Origin: CAG-390 sp045546615
GTDB lineage: Bacteria; Bacillota; Clostridia; Oscillospirales; CAG-272
Length of the DNA: 47,818 nt
NCBI GenBank assembly: GCA_045546615.1
Contig: JAZQDD010000024.1
Span: forward strand, 1-47,818
Direction: 5' to 3'
Positions 8,128-16,602 of this stretch are shown here, in pieces. The notes beneath the pieces are model-generated. The model was given only the letters and a program-made list of their open reading frames with translations. It searched no databases and was not told the origin of the DNA. The translations under genes were made by a program, and so were the position numbers. Position 1 is the first letter of the stretch; every line of letters begins with the position of its first letter.

Positions 8128-9789
8128 ATGAACGAAGAAAAGGCTATTGCAAGCAATTTTATTCACGAGATCATAGATGCTGATCTTGAGCTGAATCCCA
8201 ATCTTAAGATCCACACGCGTTTTCCTCCCGAGCCTAACGGATACCTCCACATCGGTTCGGCAAAGGCTATCAGGATCAATACTCAGGTTGCCAAAAAGTA
8301 TGGCGGTCTTTTCAATCTGCGTTACGATGATACTAACCCCATCAAGGAAGACGACGAGTATGTAAGATCCATCTACGAGGATCTCAAATGGCTCGGATGC
8401 GAGCCTAACGGAGGAATATTCTACGGCTCGGATTACTTTGATAAATGCTACGAATTTGCAGTCAAGCTGATAAAAGAGGGCAAGGCGTACGTCTGCAATC
8501 TTTCAGCAGAGGAAATGCGCGAATACCGCGGTACGCTGACTGTCCCCGGCAAGAATTCCCCTTACCGCGACCGCAGTGTTGAAGAAAATCTCGATCTCTT
8601 TGAAAGAATGAAAAACGGTGAGTTTGAGGATGGAACTCACACTCTTCGCGCAAAGATCGACATGGCATCCCCCAACATGAATATGCGCGATCCCGCGATC
8701 TACCGCATCGTTCACACCTCACACCACCGCCAAGGCAACAAGTGGTGCATCTATCCCCTTTATGACTATGCGCATCCCATCCAAGATGCGCTTGAGGGTA
8801 TTACCCATTCGCTCTGCTCTCTCGAATTTGAAAATCACCGCCCCCTTTACGAGTGGGTAGTAGACAATATCGGATTTGATTCAAAGCCGAAGCAAAGAGA
8901 GTTTGCCCGCCTAAACGTAACTCACACCGTAATGAGCAAGCGTTATCTCCGCCAGCTTGTTGAAACGGGGCTTGTTGACGGTTGGGACGATCCCCGTATG
9001 CCCACGCTTTGCGGACTGCGCAGACGCGGATATACTCCTGCGGCGATCTTTGATTTTGTAGATCGTGCAGGCGTCGCCAAAGCATACAGCGTTGTTGATA
9101 TAGAGCTTCTCGAGCATTGCATTCGCGAGGAGCTTAACGCGACCGCGCCAAGAAGAATTGCGGTAATGAAGCCCATAAAGGTAGTTGTTGACAACTATCC
9201 AGACGGTAAGATCGAATATTTTGAAGTTTCCAACAATCCCCAAGATCCCGAAGCGGGAACGAGAAAGATACCTTTCACCAAAAATCTCGTGATAGATTCG
9301 GACGATTTCGCGGCTGTTCCGCCCCCCAAGTTCTTCCGTCTGAAGCCCGACGGCGAGGTCAGACTCATGGGAGCCTACATCGTCAAATGCGGTGAGATCG
9401 AATATAACGAGGACGGTTCGGTAGACACCATTCACGTTACGGCTGATCTTGAATCGGGTAACGGCAATCCCATCGACGGAAGAAAGATCAAGGGTACTAT
9501 CCATTGGCTCTCCGCTGACTTTGCGCAGAAGGCGGACGTTATGCTTTATGATCACCTCTTTACGCTTGAGAACGTCGATGATATTCCCGAGGGCAAGACA
9601 TACAATGATTATCTCAACCCCGAATCAGCAATAAAGCTTGAGGGATGCATGATAGAGCCTGCGCTCGGAGATGCCGCGGCAGGCGATAAATTCCAATTTG
9701 TCCGCAATGGTTATTATGTAAAGGATACTAAAAATGCCAACACCTTTAACCGTATCGTCGGTCTCAAGGATAGCTTCCCTAAAAAGTAA
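8128..9789 (+). CDS. glnS: Glutaminyl-tRNA synthetase
   Basis: This 553-residue class I enzyme charges tRNA-Gln directly. It has RFPPEPNGYLHIGSAKA (HIGH site at 41-44), LRYDDTNP, LCSLEFENHRPLYEW and VMSKR (268-272), all diagnostic of GlnRS rather than GluRS. The C-terminal half (PIKVVVDNYPDG onward) is the beta-barrel anticodon-binding domain of GlnRS. Most Firmicutes lack GlnRS and use GatCAB transamidation, so its place directly behind gltX is notable and suggests an old acquisition fixed in this lineage. Codon use looks like its neighbours, so the transfer is not recent. The start has a modest GAAAGTGAG site. Confidence 0.97.
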   Translation: MNEEKAIASNFIHEIIDADLELNPNLKIHTRFPPEPNGYLHIGSAKAIRINTQVAKKYGGLFNLRYDDTNPIKEDDEYVRSIYEDLKWLGCEPNGGIFYGSDYFDKCYEFAVKLIKEGKAYVCNLSAEEMREYRGTLTVPGKNSPYRDRSVEENLDLFERMKNGEFEDGTHTLRAKIDMASPNMNMRDPAIYRIVHTSHHRQGNKWCIYPLYDYAHPIQDALEGITHSLCSLEFENHRPLYEWVVDNIGFDSKPKQREFARLNVTHTVMSKRYLRQLVETGLVDGWDDPRMPTLCGLRRRGYTPAAIFDFVDRAGVAKAYSVVDIELLEHCIREELNATAPRRIAVMKPIKVVVDNYPDGKIEYFEVSNNPQDPEAGTRKIPFTKNLVIDSDDFAAVPPPKFFRLKPDGEVRLMGAYIVKCGEIEYNEDGSVDTIHVTADLESGNGNPIDGRKIKGTIHWLSADFAQKADVMLYDHLFTLENVDDIPEGKTYNDYLNPESAIKLEGCMIEPALGDAAAGDKFQFVRNGYYVKDTKNANTFNRIVGLKDSFPKK

Positions 9790-10102
9790 TATAGCTCTCC
9801 CGTGGGACAGCAAAATAATCATTTTATTGTTGCTCTCATACACCTTGCTCATCTCCGCTATAGCATTCGGAGTTACAGTTTACGACAAATGGGCGGCTAA
9901 AAAGCGCCCGCGCCACCGCACTCCCGAACGAACTCTGCTCATCATCTCGGCGCTCGGCGGCTCGGTGGCAATGTATCTGACGATGCAAGGCATACGGCAT
10001 AAAACCAAGCACAAGAAATTCATGATAGGTATTCCCGTAATAATTTTCTTACAGTTGGCGGCAATATCTGCGTTCGTGCTTTGGAAAAACGGTATTATTT
10101 AA
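9734..10102 (+). CDS. DUF1294 small membrane protein
   Basis: The product (up to 122 aa) has a first membrane segment around LLLLSYTLLISAIAFGVTVYDKWAAKK, the central motif RTPERTLLIISALGGSVAMYLTM, then RHKTKHKKFMIGIPVII and a final membrane segment. The family hallmarks D-K-x-x-A, P-E-R-x-L and R-H-K-T-x-x-x-x-F-x-x-G-I-P identify DUF1294 (YsdA-like), of unknown function. The only ATG in frame is 9734, inside the end of glnS in another frame (56-nt overlap). AAAGGA at 9720-9725 sits 8 nt before it, so this start is credible. A shorter start near 9827 (TTG) is possible. Translation is probably coupled to glnS. Confidence 0.8.
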   Translation: MPTPLTVSSVSRIASLKSNIALPWDSKIIILLLLSYTLLISAIAFGVTVYDKWAAKKRPRHRTPERTLLIISALGGSVAMYLTMQGIRHKTKHKKFMIGIPVIIFLQLAAISAFVLWKNGII

Positions 10103-10112
10103 TAAAATCACG

Positions 10113-10141
10113 AAAAAACCTCTCGTTTTGAGAGGTTTTTT
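10113..10141 (+). terminator. Terminator after the gltX-glnS group
   Basis: A 12-bp stem (10113-10124 with 10130-10141) with A6 and T6 ends and a 5-nt loop. It closes the group before the pheS promoter. Confidence 0.85.
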
Positions 10142-10152
10142 CTTTAAAAGTA

Positions 10153-10181
10153 TTGTAAAATAAATTTTTTTGTGTTATAAT
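10153..10181 (+). promoter_or_regulatory. Promoter of the pheS T-box transcript
   Basis: TTGTAA (10153-10158), 17-nt spacer, TATAAT (10176-10181) with TG one base upstream. It is placed just before the T-box leader. Confidence 0.75.
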
Positions 10182-10187
10182 TCTTAG

Positions 10188-10435
10188 GTAAATGCAATGA
10201 TGAAGTTTGCCCGTTCCAAAACTCGGCACAGAGAGGTCGCCGCGGCTGAAAGCGACTGCGAGATGGCACAGAGGCGTTTCGCTTCGGAGCAGATTCGGTA
10301 AAGGCACACGCTTGTAGCCGAATACGGTGAGGCCGCCGTTATCCGCCGCAAGAGTGTTGGCTCAATGCCGAAAATTCGGGTGGTACCGCGGAGATTGCTC
10401 CGTCCTGATTATGCAGGATGGGGTTTTATTTTTTT
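10188..10435 (+). promoter_or_regulatory. T-box riboswitch leader of pheST
   Basis: The leader has a GAGAGG-rich AG-bulge region near 10230, a stem I apical hairpin, and the canonical T-box GGGTGGTACCGCGG (10378-10391), which pairs with the uncharged tRNA acceptor end. It is followed by a terminator: 10-bp stem 10398-10407/10414-10423 with T-rich tail to 10435. On the 3' side of stem I, two TTC (Phe) triplets at 10278-10280 and 10283-10285 are candidate specifiers. Uncharged tRNA-Phe should stabilise the antiterminator and allow pheS-pheT transcription, matching the downstream genes. Confidence 0.93.
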
Positions 10436-10477
10436 GTTTATAAAATTTTAGATAAAATTACTGAAAGGTAAAGAAAA

Positions 10478-11500
10478 ATGAGTACGATGAAAGAACTTTT
10501 GCAAAAGATCCGTTCCGACGCACTCGCGGCTCTTGAAGCGCCCGATGCACAGCCCGAACAGATCAAGGTGCGTTACCTCGGCAAAAAGGGCGAGCTTACC
10601 GCCGTGCTTCGCGGCATGGGACAGCTCTCTGCTGAAGAAAGACCCGTTATAGGTCAGATGGCAAACGACGTCCGCGTTGAGATCGAGGCGGCTATTGCGG
10701 CGTTTGCTGAAAAAGCAAAGGCAAGCGAGCTTGCCGCAAAGCTTGCCAAAGAAAAGGTGGACGTTACCGCCCCTGCCGCAGAATTCCCCGTAGGACATCT
10801 GCACCCGCTGACTGTTGTGCGCCGCAGACTTGAGGAAATATTCCTCGGTCTTGGTTACTCCATCGCAGAAGGCCCCGAGGTTGAGTACGATTACTACAAT
10901 TTCCAAGCCCTCAACATCCCCGAGAACCACCCCGCGCGTGATACGCAGGACACCTTCTACATTACAGATAACATTCTGCTCCGTTCCCAGACCTCGCCCG
11001 TACAGGTGCGCGTTATGGAAAAGCAGAAGCCACCGATCCGCATCATCTCCCCCGGCCGCGTTTACCGTTCCGATGACGTTGACGCTACCCACTCTCCCCT
11101 CTTCCACCAGCTTGAAGGTCTCGTTGTTGACCGCGGCATAACCATGGGCGACCTCAAGGGTACGCTTGAGCTTTTTGCAAAGAACCTCTTTGGCGAGGAG
11201 ACGAAGATACGCTTCCGTCCCCACCACTTCCCATTTACCGAGCCGTCAGCCGAGGTTGACGTTTCCTGCTTTGCTTGCGGCGGCAAGGGTTGCCGTCTTT
11301 GCAAGGGAGAGGGTTGGATAGAAATACTCGGCGCGGGAATGGTACATCCCAAGGTTCTTGCGGGATGCGGCATCGACCCCGAGGAATATTCCGGCTTTGC
11401 TTTCGGTCTTGGCCTTGAAAGAATCGCAATGCTGAAATACCATATTGACGATATGCGCCTGCTTTATGAAAACGATATTCGTTTCATAAGCCAGTTCTAA
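10478..11500 (+). CDS. pheS: Phenylalanyl-tRNA synthetase alpha subunit
   Basis: This is the 340-residue catalytic subunit of the alpha2beta2 PheRS. After an N-terminal helical tRNA-binding arm (about 1-95), the class II core contains GRVYRSDDVDATHSPLFHQLEGLVVD (motif 2 region) and GFAFGLGLERIAMLKY (motif 3). A Cys-rich patch (CFACGGKGCRLCKGEG) is present, as in many bacterial PheS. The length is typical. GAAAGG precedes the ATG. It is 18 nt upstream of pheT, and both are under the Phe T-box. Confidence 0.97.
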   Translation: MSTMKELLQKIRSDALAALEAPDAQPEQIKVRYLGKKGELTAVLRGMGQLSAEERPVIGQMANDVRVEIEAAIAAFAEKAKASELAAKLAKEKVDVTAPAAEFPVGHLHPLTVVRRRLEEIFLGLGYSIAEGPEVEYDYYNFQALNIPENHPARDTQDTFYITDNILLRSQTSPVQVRVMEKQKPPIRIISPGRVYRSDDVDATHSPLFHQLEGLVVDRGITMGDLKGTLELFAKNLFGEETKIRFRPHHFPFTEPSAEVDVSCFACGGKGCRLCKGEGWIEILGAGMVHPKVLAGCGIDPEEYSGFAFGLGLERIAMLKYHIDDMRLLYENDIRFISQF

Positions 11501-11518
11501 TGAAAGGAGATTGAAAAA

Positions 11519-13915
11519 ATGATACTTTCTCTTGAATGGCTGTCTGAATTTATAAACACCGACGGCATCACCGCCAAGGAATTTTCCGATAGAATGACCG
11601 ACACCGGCTCTAAAGTTGAGGGCTTTGAAATTCTTGGCGAAGATATAGAAAACGTCCTCGTCGGACGTATCACAAAGATAACAAAGCATGAAAACAGCGA
11701 CCACTTGCAGATATGCATGCTTGACGTCGCAAAGGGCTGCGAGCTTCAGATAGTTACGGGCGCTCCCAACGTTTTTGAGGGCGCGATAGTTCCCGTTGCC
11801 GTAGCGACCGCACACCTCCCCGGTGACGTTACCATCAAGGCGGGCAAGCTCCGCGGAGTTGCATCCGAGGGTATGCTCTGCTCCATTGGCGAGCTTGGAC
11901 TTACCGAGCATGATATGCCCGGCGCAAATAACGATGGAATCCTCATTCTCGGCGAGGAATTTGCCGACTGCATCGGCAAGGACATCCGTGAAGTGCTTCT
12001 CCTTTCCGACACCGCAGTTGAGTTTGAGATTACTCCCAACCGTCCCGACTGCCTCTCCGTTATAGGTCTTGCAAGAGAAGCGGCTGTAAGCTTTGACCGC
12101 GCACTCAACCTTCACACCCCCGAGGTAAAGGGTGCAAATGACGGCGATAAGATAGAAAATTATCTTTCCGTTACCAATAAAGCTCCCGAGCTTTGCCCCC
12201 GCTACACCGCAAGAGTTGTAAAGAACGTTAAGATCGAGCCCTCTCCCCTGTGGCTCCGCGCCAGACTGCGCGCGTCGGGCGTACGTCCCATAAACAATAT
12301 CGTTGATATTACCAACTACGTAATGCTTGAATACGGTCAGCCCATGCACGCGTTTGATTACAAGTGCCTTGACGGCTCAGCAATTACCGTACGTCTCGCT
12401 GCCGAGGGTGAGTCGTTCCGTTCCCTTGACAGCAAGGAGCATACGCTTGACTCTTCCGCGCTCGTTATCGCCGATGACAAGAAGGCGGTTGCTCTCGCAG
12501 GCGTTATGGGCGGCGAGAACAGTGAAATAACCGATACCACAGCCACCGTAGTATTTGAAAGCGCAAACTTCAACGGCGCGTCCGTCAGAGTTACCGCAAA
12601 AAAGCAGGGTATGCGCACTGAAAGCTCCGCTCGCTTTGAAAAAGGACTTGATGCAGAGAACACACTTGCCGCTATCGAGCGTGCCTGCGAGCTTGTAGAG
12701 CTTCTTGGCGCGGGCGAGGTGGTCGACGGCATTATTGACGTTTACCCCGGCAAGACAGATGCCCGCACGGTTAAGTTTGATCCCGCAAGGATCAACTCCT
12801 TCCTTGGCACTAATATAGATCCCGCGTTTATGGAAACCACCCTCGCCTCCCTCGGCTTCGGTCTTAACGGTTCCAGCGTGAGCGTTCCCTCGTGGCGTGC
12901 CGACGTTGAAGACATGGCAGACCTTGCGGAAGAGGTTATAAGGATCAAGGGCTACAACACCGTTGAATCCACCGCTATCTGCGCTCGCACCACCGAGGGA
13001 TGCCGCACCGCCGAGCAGAACTTTGAGCTGAAGCTCGAATCCACTCTCATCGGTATGGGCGTATCCGAGATAGAAACATTCTCCTTTATCAGCCCCAAGT
13101 ATTACGATAAATTTGGACTTGCCGCCGACGACAGCCGCCGCAAATCCATCGTTATTTCCAATCCTCTTGGCGAGGACACGAGCATTATGCGTACTACCGC
13201 GCTCCCCTCTATGATGGAGATCCTCGCGCGCAACAATAACTTCAACAACGAAAACGCACGTCTGTACGAGATGGCGAAAGTCTATATCCCCGACGCCGAA
13301 GAAGGAAAGCTTCCCTACGAGCCGTCCTCTCTCACCGTAGGTCTTTACGGAAATTGCGATTTCTATACCATAAAGGGCATAGTTGAGGCTCTCGCGGGTG
13401 TAGCTCGCATAAAGACATCCTACGTAGCTGAAAGCACCGATCCCTCTTTCCATCCCGGACGTTGCGCCAAGATCTACGCCTCGGATGGCTCGTACCTTGG
13501 CATCCTCGGTCAGGTTCATCCCACCGTTGCCGAGAACTATGGCTTTGGCGCGCCCGTATACGTTGCGGAGCTGTGTGTTCCCGCACTCTTTGCCGCTTCC
13601 TCCGAGATGACAGAGTACAAGCCTCTTCCCAAATACCCCGCCGTCAGCCGCGACTTCTCCTTCCTTTGCGATGAAGCACTCGAGGTTGGAACTGCTCTCG
13701 CCGTTATGTCAAAGGCAGGCGGAAAGCTCGTTGAGGACGTTCGTCTGTTCGACATCTACCGCGGCGAAAAGCTCGGTGAGGGCAAGAAGAGCGTATCCAT
13801 TCGCGTTACTCTGCGCGCCGCTGACCGCACGCTGACACAAGAAGACTGCGACAAAGCATCTGCAAAGATACTTGCGGCTCTTGAAAAGGAGCTTTCGCTC
13901 AACCTGCGTTCCTAA
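11519..13915 (+). CDS. pheT: Phenylalanyl-tRNA synthetase beta subunit
   Basis: The 798-residue beta subunit has the usual order: EMAPII-like tRNA-binding domain (about 40-150, KHENSDHLQICMLDV and ITGAPNV-type motifs), B3/B4 editing domain (about 210-385, with NIVDITNYVMLEYGQPMHAFD), B5 domain, catalytic-like core, and C-terminal FDX-ACB anticodon-binding domain (PKYPAVSRDFSFL... onward). The editing domain removes Tyr mischarged on tRNA-Phe. AAAGGAG lies 8 nt before the ATG. Long antisense open frames opposite it are compositional shadows. Confidence 0.97.
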   Translation: MILSLEWLSEFINTDGITAKEFSDRMTDTGSKVEGFEILGEDIENVLVGRITKITKHENSDHLQICMLDVAKGCELQIVTGAPNVFEGAIVPVAVATAHLPGDVTIKAGKLRGVASEGMLCSIGELGLTEHDMPGANNDGILILGEEFADCIGKDIREVLLLSDTAVEFEITPNRPDCLSVIGLAREAAVSFDRALNLHTPEVKGANDGDKIENYLSVTNKAPELCPRYTARVVKNVKIEPSPLWLRARLRASGVRPINNIVDITNYVMLEYGQPMHAFDYKCLDGSAITVRLAAEGESFRSLDSKEHTLDSSALVIADDKKAVALAGVMGGENSEITDTTATVVFESANFNGASVRVTAKKQGMRTESSARFEKGLDAENTLAAIERACELVELLGAGEVVDGIIDVYPGKTDARTVKFDPARINSFLGTNIDPAFMETTLASLGFGLNGSSVSVPSWRADVEDMADLAEEVIRIKGYNTVESTAICARTTEGCRTAEQNFELKLESTLIGMGVSEIETFSFISPKYYDKFGLAADDSRRKSIVISNPLGEDTSIMRTTALPSMMEILARNNNFNNENARLYEMAKVYIPDAEEGKLPYEPSSLTVGLYGNCDFYTIKGIVEALAGVARIKTSYVAESTDPSFHPGRCAKIYASDGSYLGILGQVHPTVAENYGFGAPVYVAELCVPALFAASSEMTEYKPLPKYPAVSRDFSFLCDEALEVGTALAVMSKAGGKLVEDVRLFDIYRGEKLGEGKKSVSIRVTLRAADRTLTQEDCDKASAKILAALEKELSLNLRS

Positions 13916-13917
13916 CC

Positions 13918-14124
13918 ATGGAAAAGGAAAAAATAGAGCGGATAAATTTCCTTGCGAGGAAATCAAAAGCCGAGGGGCTGACCGACACCGAAAAAGCCGA
14001 ACAAGCGCTTCTGCGTCAGGAATACATAGCGGAGATAAGGGCATCCTTCTCCGCTACCCTCGACTCCACTGTGATCCTCAACCCTGATGGAAGTAAAACT
14101 CCGCTGAAATCAAGAAAAAAATAA
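13918..14124 (+). CDS. DUF896 (UPF0291/YnzC-like) small protein
   Basis: This 68-residue basic, helical protein begins MEKEKIERINFLARKSK, followed by EGLTDTEKAEQALLRQEYI, the family core (R-I-N-x-L-A...L-T-x-x-E-x-x-E-Q...L-R-x-E-Y). In Bacillus the relative YnzC is an SOS-associated helical-hairpin protein of unclear function. The ATG lies two bases after the pheT stop, so it is translated with pheT. The stop codon touches the left arm of the terminator. Confidence 0.88.
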   Translation: MEKEKIERINFLARKSKAEGLTDTEKAEQALLRQEYIAEIRASFSATLDSTVILNPDGSKTPLKSRKK

Positions 14125-14172
14125 ACAATAAAAAATGCTGAATGTCTTACGCATTCAGCATTTTTTATTGTT
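14124..14172. terminator. Bidirectional terminator between convergent operons
   Basis: A 21-bp perfect stem (14124-14144 with 14152-14172) and 7-nt loop, with A-rich and T-rich flanks that serve both strands. Its ends coincide with the last base of the DUF896 stop and the first base of the divIC stop. Confidence 0.92.
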
Positions 14173-14495
14173 CAATTACCAACGTCGGTGTGGTACACGG
14201 TTTCCTCGGGCAGAACCAGTCCGAGCTTTCTGCGTGCAACCCTAATAATATAGTCCTCGTCCATCGGGGCATCAATAAGATATTCAAGCTCCTCGATATC
14301 ATCCTTGCAATCGGATATCTGCGTTTCAAGCGTCTCTTTCTCCTGAAGCAGACGGCTGTATTGCAAAAGCATATTAAGAGAAATAACAAGTATCATCACT
14401 ATGGTCAAAATAAGCGCGATCTTTACAAAAATAGCCGCCTTACCGATAGAGCCGCGCTCCTCGGATGGATCGTAGTAGCTTCTGTTCTCTCTCAT
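14172..14495 (-). CDS. divIC: Septum formation initiator, DivIC/FtsB family
   Basis: This 107-residue bitopic protein has a short cytoplasmic N-terminus, a membrane helix at about 22-43, then a coiled coil (LLQEKETLETQISDCKDDIEELEYLI) and the conserved end EDYIIRVARRKLGLVLPEETVY. That layout is the DivIC/FtsB family, which binds FtsL and FtsQ/DivIB at the divisome. Its place after yabP-yabQ repeats the gene order of Bacillus and many Clostridia. GAAAGGAT precedes the ATG. Confidence 0.93.
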   Translation of the reverse strand: MRENRSYYDPSEERGSIGKAAIFVKIALILTIVMILVISLNMLLQYSRLLQEKETLETQISDCKDDIEELEYLIDAPMDEDYIIRVARRKLGLVLPEETVYHTDVGN

Positions 14496-14512
14496 TTCAG
14501 TAATCCTTTCAT

Positions 14513-15088
14513 TTATGGGGGCATACCGTCACGCTCTGCAGACGGTATCCTGTCAAACTGTATTTTGGTATATCTTTTTATGCGCATTCTCCGCACAAAG
14601 AGGCGTATGCGCTTTATTATCCTTATTATTATATGCTGTATAGCCAACGCGAGTCTGCCGAGAGGGGCGAGAGCAAGCATTACAAGCTTTTTGATGCAAA
14701 GAATGATGTAGGTAAGCACCATCGCCGTCACCCTGCCGAAAAGGGCGCGTGTTGCCGCAAAGCCAAGAGCAGAGGCGGGTATGGTAAAAAGCCGAAATAC
14801 TCCGTTATTGAATATAAAATTCACAACGAGTAAAAGGCAAGCAGATGTAATTGTGATAAAAAAGTCAAAAACACCCAAAAACGCTTTATAAGCCTTTTTG
14901 CCCGACCTTTCGTAACGGACAAGGGAGGCGCATTCCGCGGGGCGCGGGACACACTCGAGCCGCCACAGACGGTGCTGATTGAGCATAGCCCCCGCCGCGC
15001 AGTAAATGAACGCAATCACCGCTCCGTGCGCAAGAGAGGCAAGGAGCAAAAGCGCAAGTGCCGCAGGGGATATTTCAAGGATCGTCAT
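14513..15088 (-). CDS. yabQ: Spore cortex biosynthesis protein YabQ
   Basis: A 191-residue membrane protein with an N-terminal hydrophobic helix (9-33), a segment near 70-90 (FDFFITITSACLLLVVNFIF) followed by more hydrophobic sequence, and a very basic tail (IKRIRLFVRRMRIKRYTK). The position between yabP and divIC and the NxGxxRxF pattern (NNGVFRLF) fit YabQ, needed for spore cortex formation in the mother-cell-derived outer membrane. It starts four bases inside yabP (ATGA overlap). Assignment relies on synteny plus topology. Confidence 0.87.
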   Translation of the reverse strand: MTILEISPAALALLLLASLAHGAVIAFIYCAAGAMLNQHRLWRLECVPRPAECASLVRYERSGKKAYKAFLGVFDFFITITSACLLLVVNFIFNNGVFRLFTIPASALGFAATRALFGRVTAMVLTYIILCIKKLVMLALAPLGRLALAIQHIIIRIIKRIRLFVRRMRIKRYTKIQFDRIPSAERDGMPP

Positions 15089-15366
15089 TCCCTGCCGCCG
15101 AAAAGCCGCCTTTTCTTGCGCGGGCTGTCATCCGAATATATGATCGCTGACACCTCGCCGCTTACGTCCACTTCACCGCTCTGAACGTTGAGTGCATCCA
15201 CCGTAAGTCCGCATCCCTCAATCAAAAGCTCACCACATTCGGTAAGCAATACCACGCTGTTGTCATCAAAGCTGATAACCTGCTTGACACCGCTTACGTG
15301 AGCGCTCTTTCGCATTTTAAGTGAAAGCGAATGCTCATTTTTTATTCCCTCGGGCTGTCGATTCAT
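15085..15366 (-). CDS. yabP: Sporulation protein YabP
   Basis: This 93-residue soluble protein has the YabP/YqfC fold pattern: HSLSLKMRKSAHVSGVKQVISFDDNSVVLLTECGELLIEGCGLTVDAL and a VSGEVSAIIY end. YabP is required with YabQ during sporulation in Bacillus. GAGGTGTG lies before the ATG. It is cotranscribed with rqcP, yabQ and divIC from the promoter at 15718-15746. Confidence 0.92.
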   Translation of the reverse strand: MNRQPEGIKNEHSLSLKMRKSAHVSGVKQVISFDDNSVVLLTECGELLIEGCGLTVDALNVQSGEVDVSGEVSAIIYSDDSPRKKRRLFGGRE

Positions 15367-15429
15367 TTGTCACACCTCACTGCCATTACTTTCTATATTA
15401 TATTCAAAAGCAATGTCGGATATGACAAT

Positions 15430-15675
15430 TTATTGACTTATGACCTCATAAAGTTCGCCTGAGGCATCCTTGCCAACAGTCTCCTTTACAAGAAGTATTC
15501 TTACCGTCAGCGTACGCTGGCCGAAGGTAACGGCGATGACGTCGCCCTCCTTGACGTCGACAGACGCCTTGGCTATTTTGCCATTCACACTAACGTGACC
15601 GCCGTCGCAAGCCTCGTTGGCAACGGTGCGGCGTTTGATTATTCTTGATACTTTCAGAAATTTATCTAATCTCAT
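15430..15675 (-). CDS. rqcP: S4-domain RNA-binding protein RqcP (YabO)
   Basis: The 81-residue protein is essentially one S4 domain: MRLDKFLKVSRIIKRRTVANEACDGGHVSVNGK. This is the Hsp15/RqcP signature. In Firmicutes RqcP works with RqcH on stalled large ribosomal subunits to add C-terminal alanine tails. Position between mazG and yabP matches yabO. No clear Shine-Dalgarno is seen before the ATG; the leader is strongly AT-rich, which may compensate. Confidence 0.93.
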   Translation of the reverse strand: MRLDKFLKVSRIIKRRTVANEACDGGHVSVNGKIAKASVDVKEGDVIAVTFGQRTLTVRILLVKETVGKDASGELYEVISQ

Positions 15676-15717
15676 ATTTATTTTTTGTTAATTTTTGTTT
15701 ATTATTAATATAATTAT

Positions 15718-15746
15718 ATTATAAATCTAAATTATATTATTGTCAA
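15718..15746 (-). promoter_or_regulatory. Promoter of rqcP-yabP-yabQ-divIC
   Basis: Minus-strand TTGACA (15741-15746), 17-nt spacer, TATAAT (15718-15723), both consensus. It starts a transcript with about 35 nt of AT-rich leader. Confidence 0.8.
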
Positions 15747-15780
15747 TAATAAGTTCACAAATCGCCTATATATTTACAAA

Positions 15781-16602
15781 TTATTCACATTTGTTGTGCT
15801 TTATTCTGTCCCAGACGGCATCAAGCTCGGGCATTGACATCTCTCTTATATCTTTGCCGTCTTTTTCCACCTCTGTCTCAAGTCTTGAGAAGCGGTCAAT
15901 AAATTTATTCGTAGCTCCGACCAGCGCCTCCTCTGCATTCACACCAAGCTTGCGCGCAAGGCTGACGGCGGTAAAGAGCAGATCTCCGACCTCCTCTTCG
16001 ATCGCGGCGGCATCTCCCGATGCCACAGCCACCTTAACCTCGTCGCTCTCTTCGTAGAGCTTTGCAAGCACCTCGTCAGCATTTGCAAAGTCGAAAAAGC
16101 TGACCTTTTTGCCTACCTTTTGCGCACGCATCAGCGCGGGTAACTGCTTTGGGATAGCGGTGAGCTGTGAGGTCAGCGTTTCTCTGTGCTTTTCCTCAAC
16201 CTTTATCTTGTCCCAATTATCAAGCACCTGCTCCGAGGTCTCGGCTACAACGCTTCCGAAAACGTGGGGGTGTCGATGTATCAGCTTTGCACAGATGTCG
16301 TTAACAACGCCGTCGATGCCCTCTCTCCCCTGCTCTTTTTCTATCTGCGCATGGAAGGTCACCTGCAAAAGCAGATCGCCAAGCTCCTCCTGCATGAGTA
16401 TAGGGTCATCGTTATCTATTGCCTCGATGACCTCGTAAGTCTCCTCGATAAGATCCTTTCTGATGCTTTTATGCGTCTGCTCTCTGTCCCATGGGCAACC
16501 GCCCTCGCCGCGAAGCACCTCGGTAAGCAGGCAAAGATCGTCAAAAGTATACCCCTTACCCTTTTTTGCAAGATATTCTATTTTTTCCTTCTGTGTTTTC
16601 AT
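15781..16602 (-). CDS. mazG: Nucleoside triphosphate pyrophosphohydrolase MazG
   Basis: The 273-residue protein has two MazG helical repeats. The first contains GGCPWDREQTHKSIRKDLIEE and EELGDLLLQVTFHA (E-x-x-E, E-x-x-D metal ligands); the second EEEVGDLLFTAVSLARKLG. It hydrolyses NTPs to NMP and pyrophosphate, cleaning non-canonical nucleotides and possibly tempering (p)ppGpp effects. Bacillus YabN carries an extra N-terminal tetrapyrrole methylase domain that is absent here. Its start lies 47 nt inside the upstream flippase gene. Confidence 0.95.
   Translation of the reverse strand: MKTQKEKIEYLAKKGKGYTFDDLCLLTEVLRGEGGCPWDREQTHKSIRKDLIEETYEVIEAIDNDDPILMQEELGDLLLQVTFHAQIEKEQGREGIDGVVNDICAKLIHRHPHVFGSVVAETSEQVLDNWDKIKVEEKHRETLTSQLTAIPKQLPALMRAQKVGKKVSFFDFANADEVLAKLYEESDEVKVAVASGDAAAIEEEVGDLLFTAVSLARKLGVNAEEALVGATNKFIDRFSRLETEVEKDGKDIREMSMPELDAVWDRIKHNKCE

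Noticed and set aside
11246..13519. Long open frames on the minus strand opposite pheT (367 and 380 codons)
   Set aside because: They mirror the biased third codon positions of pheT, lack ribosome sites and resemble no known protein.
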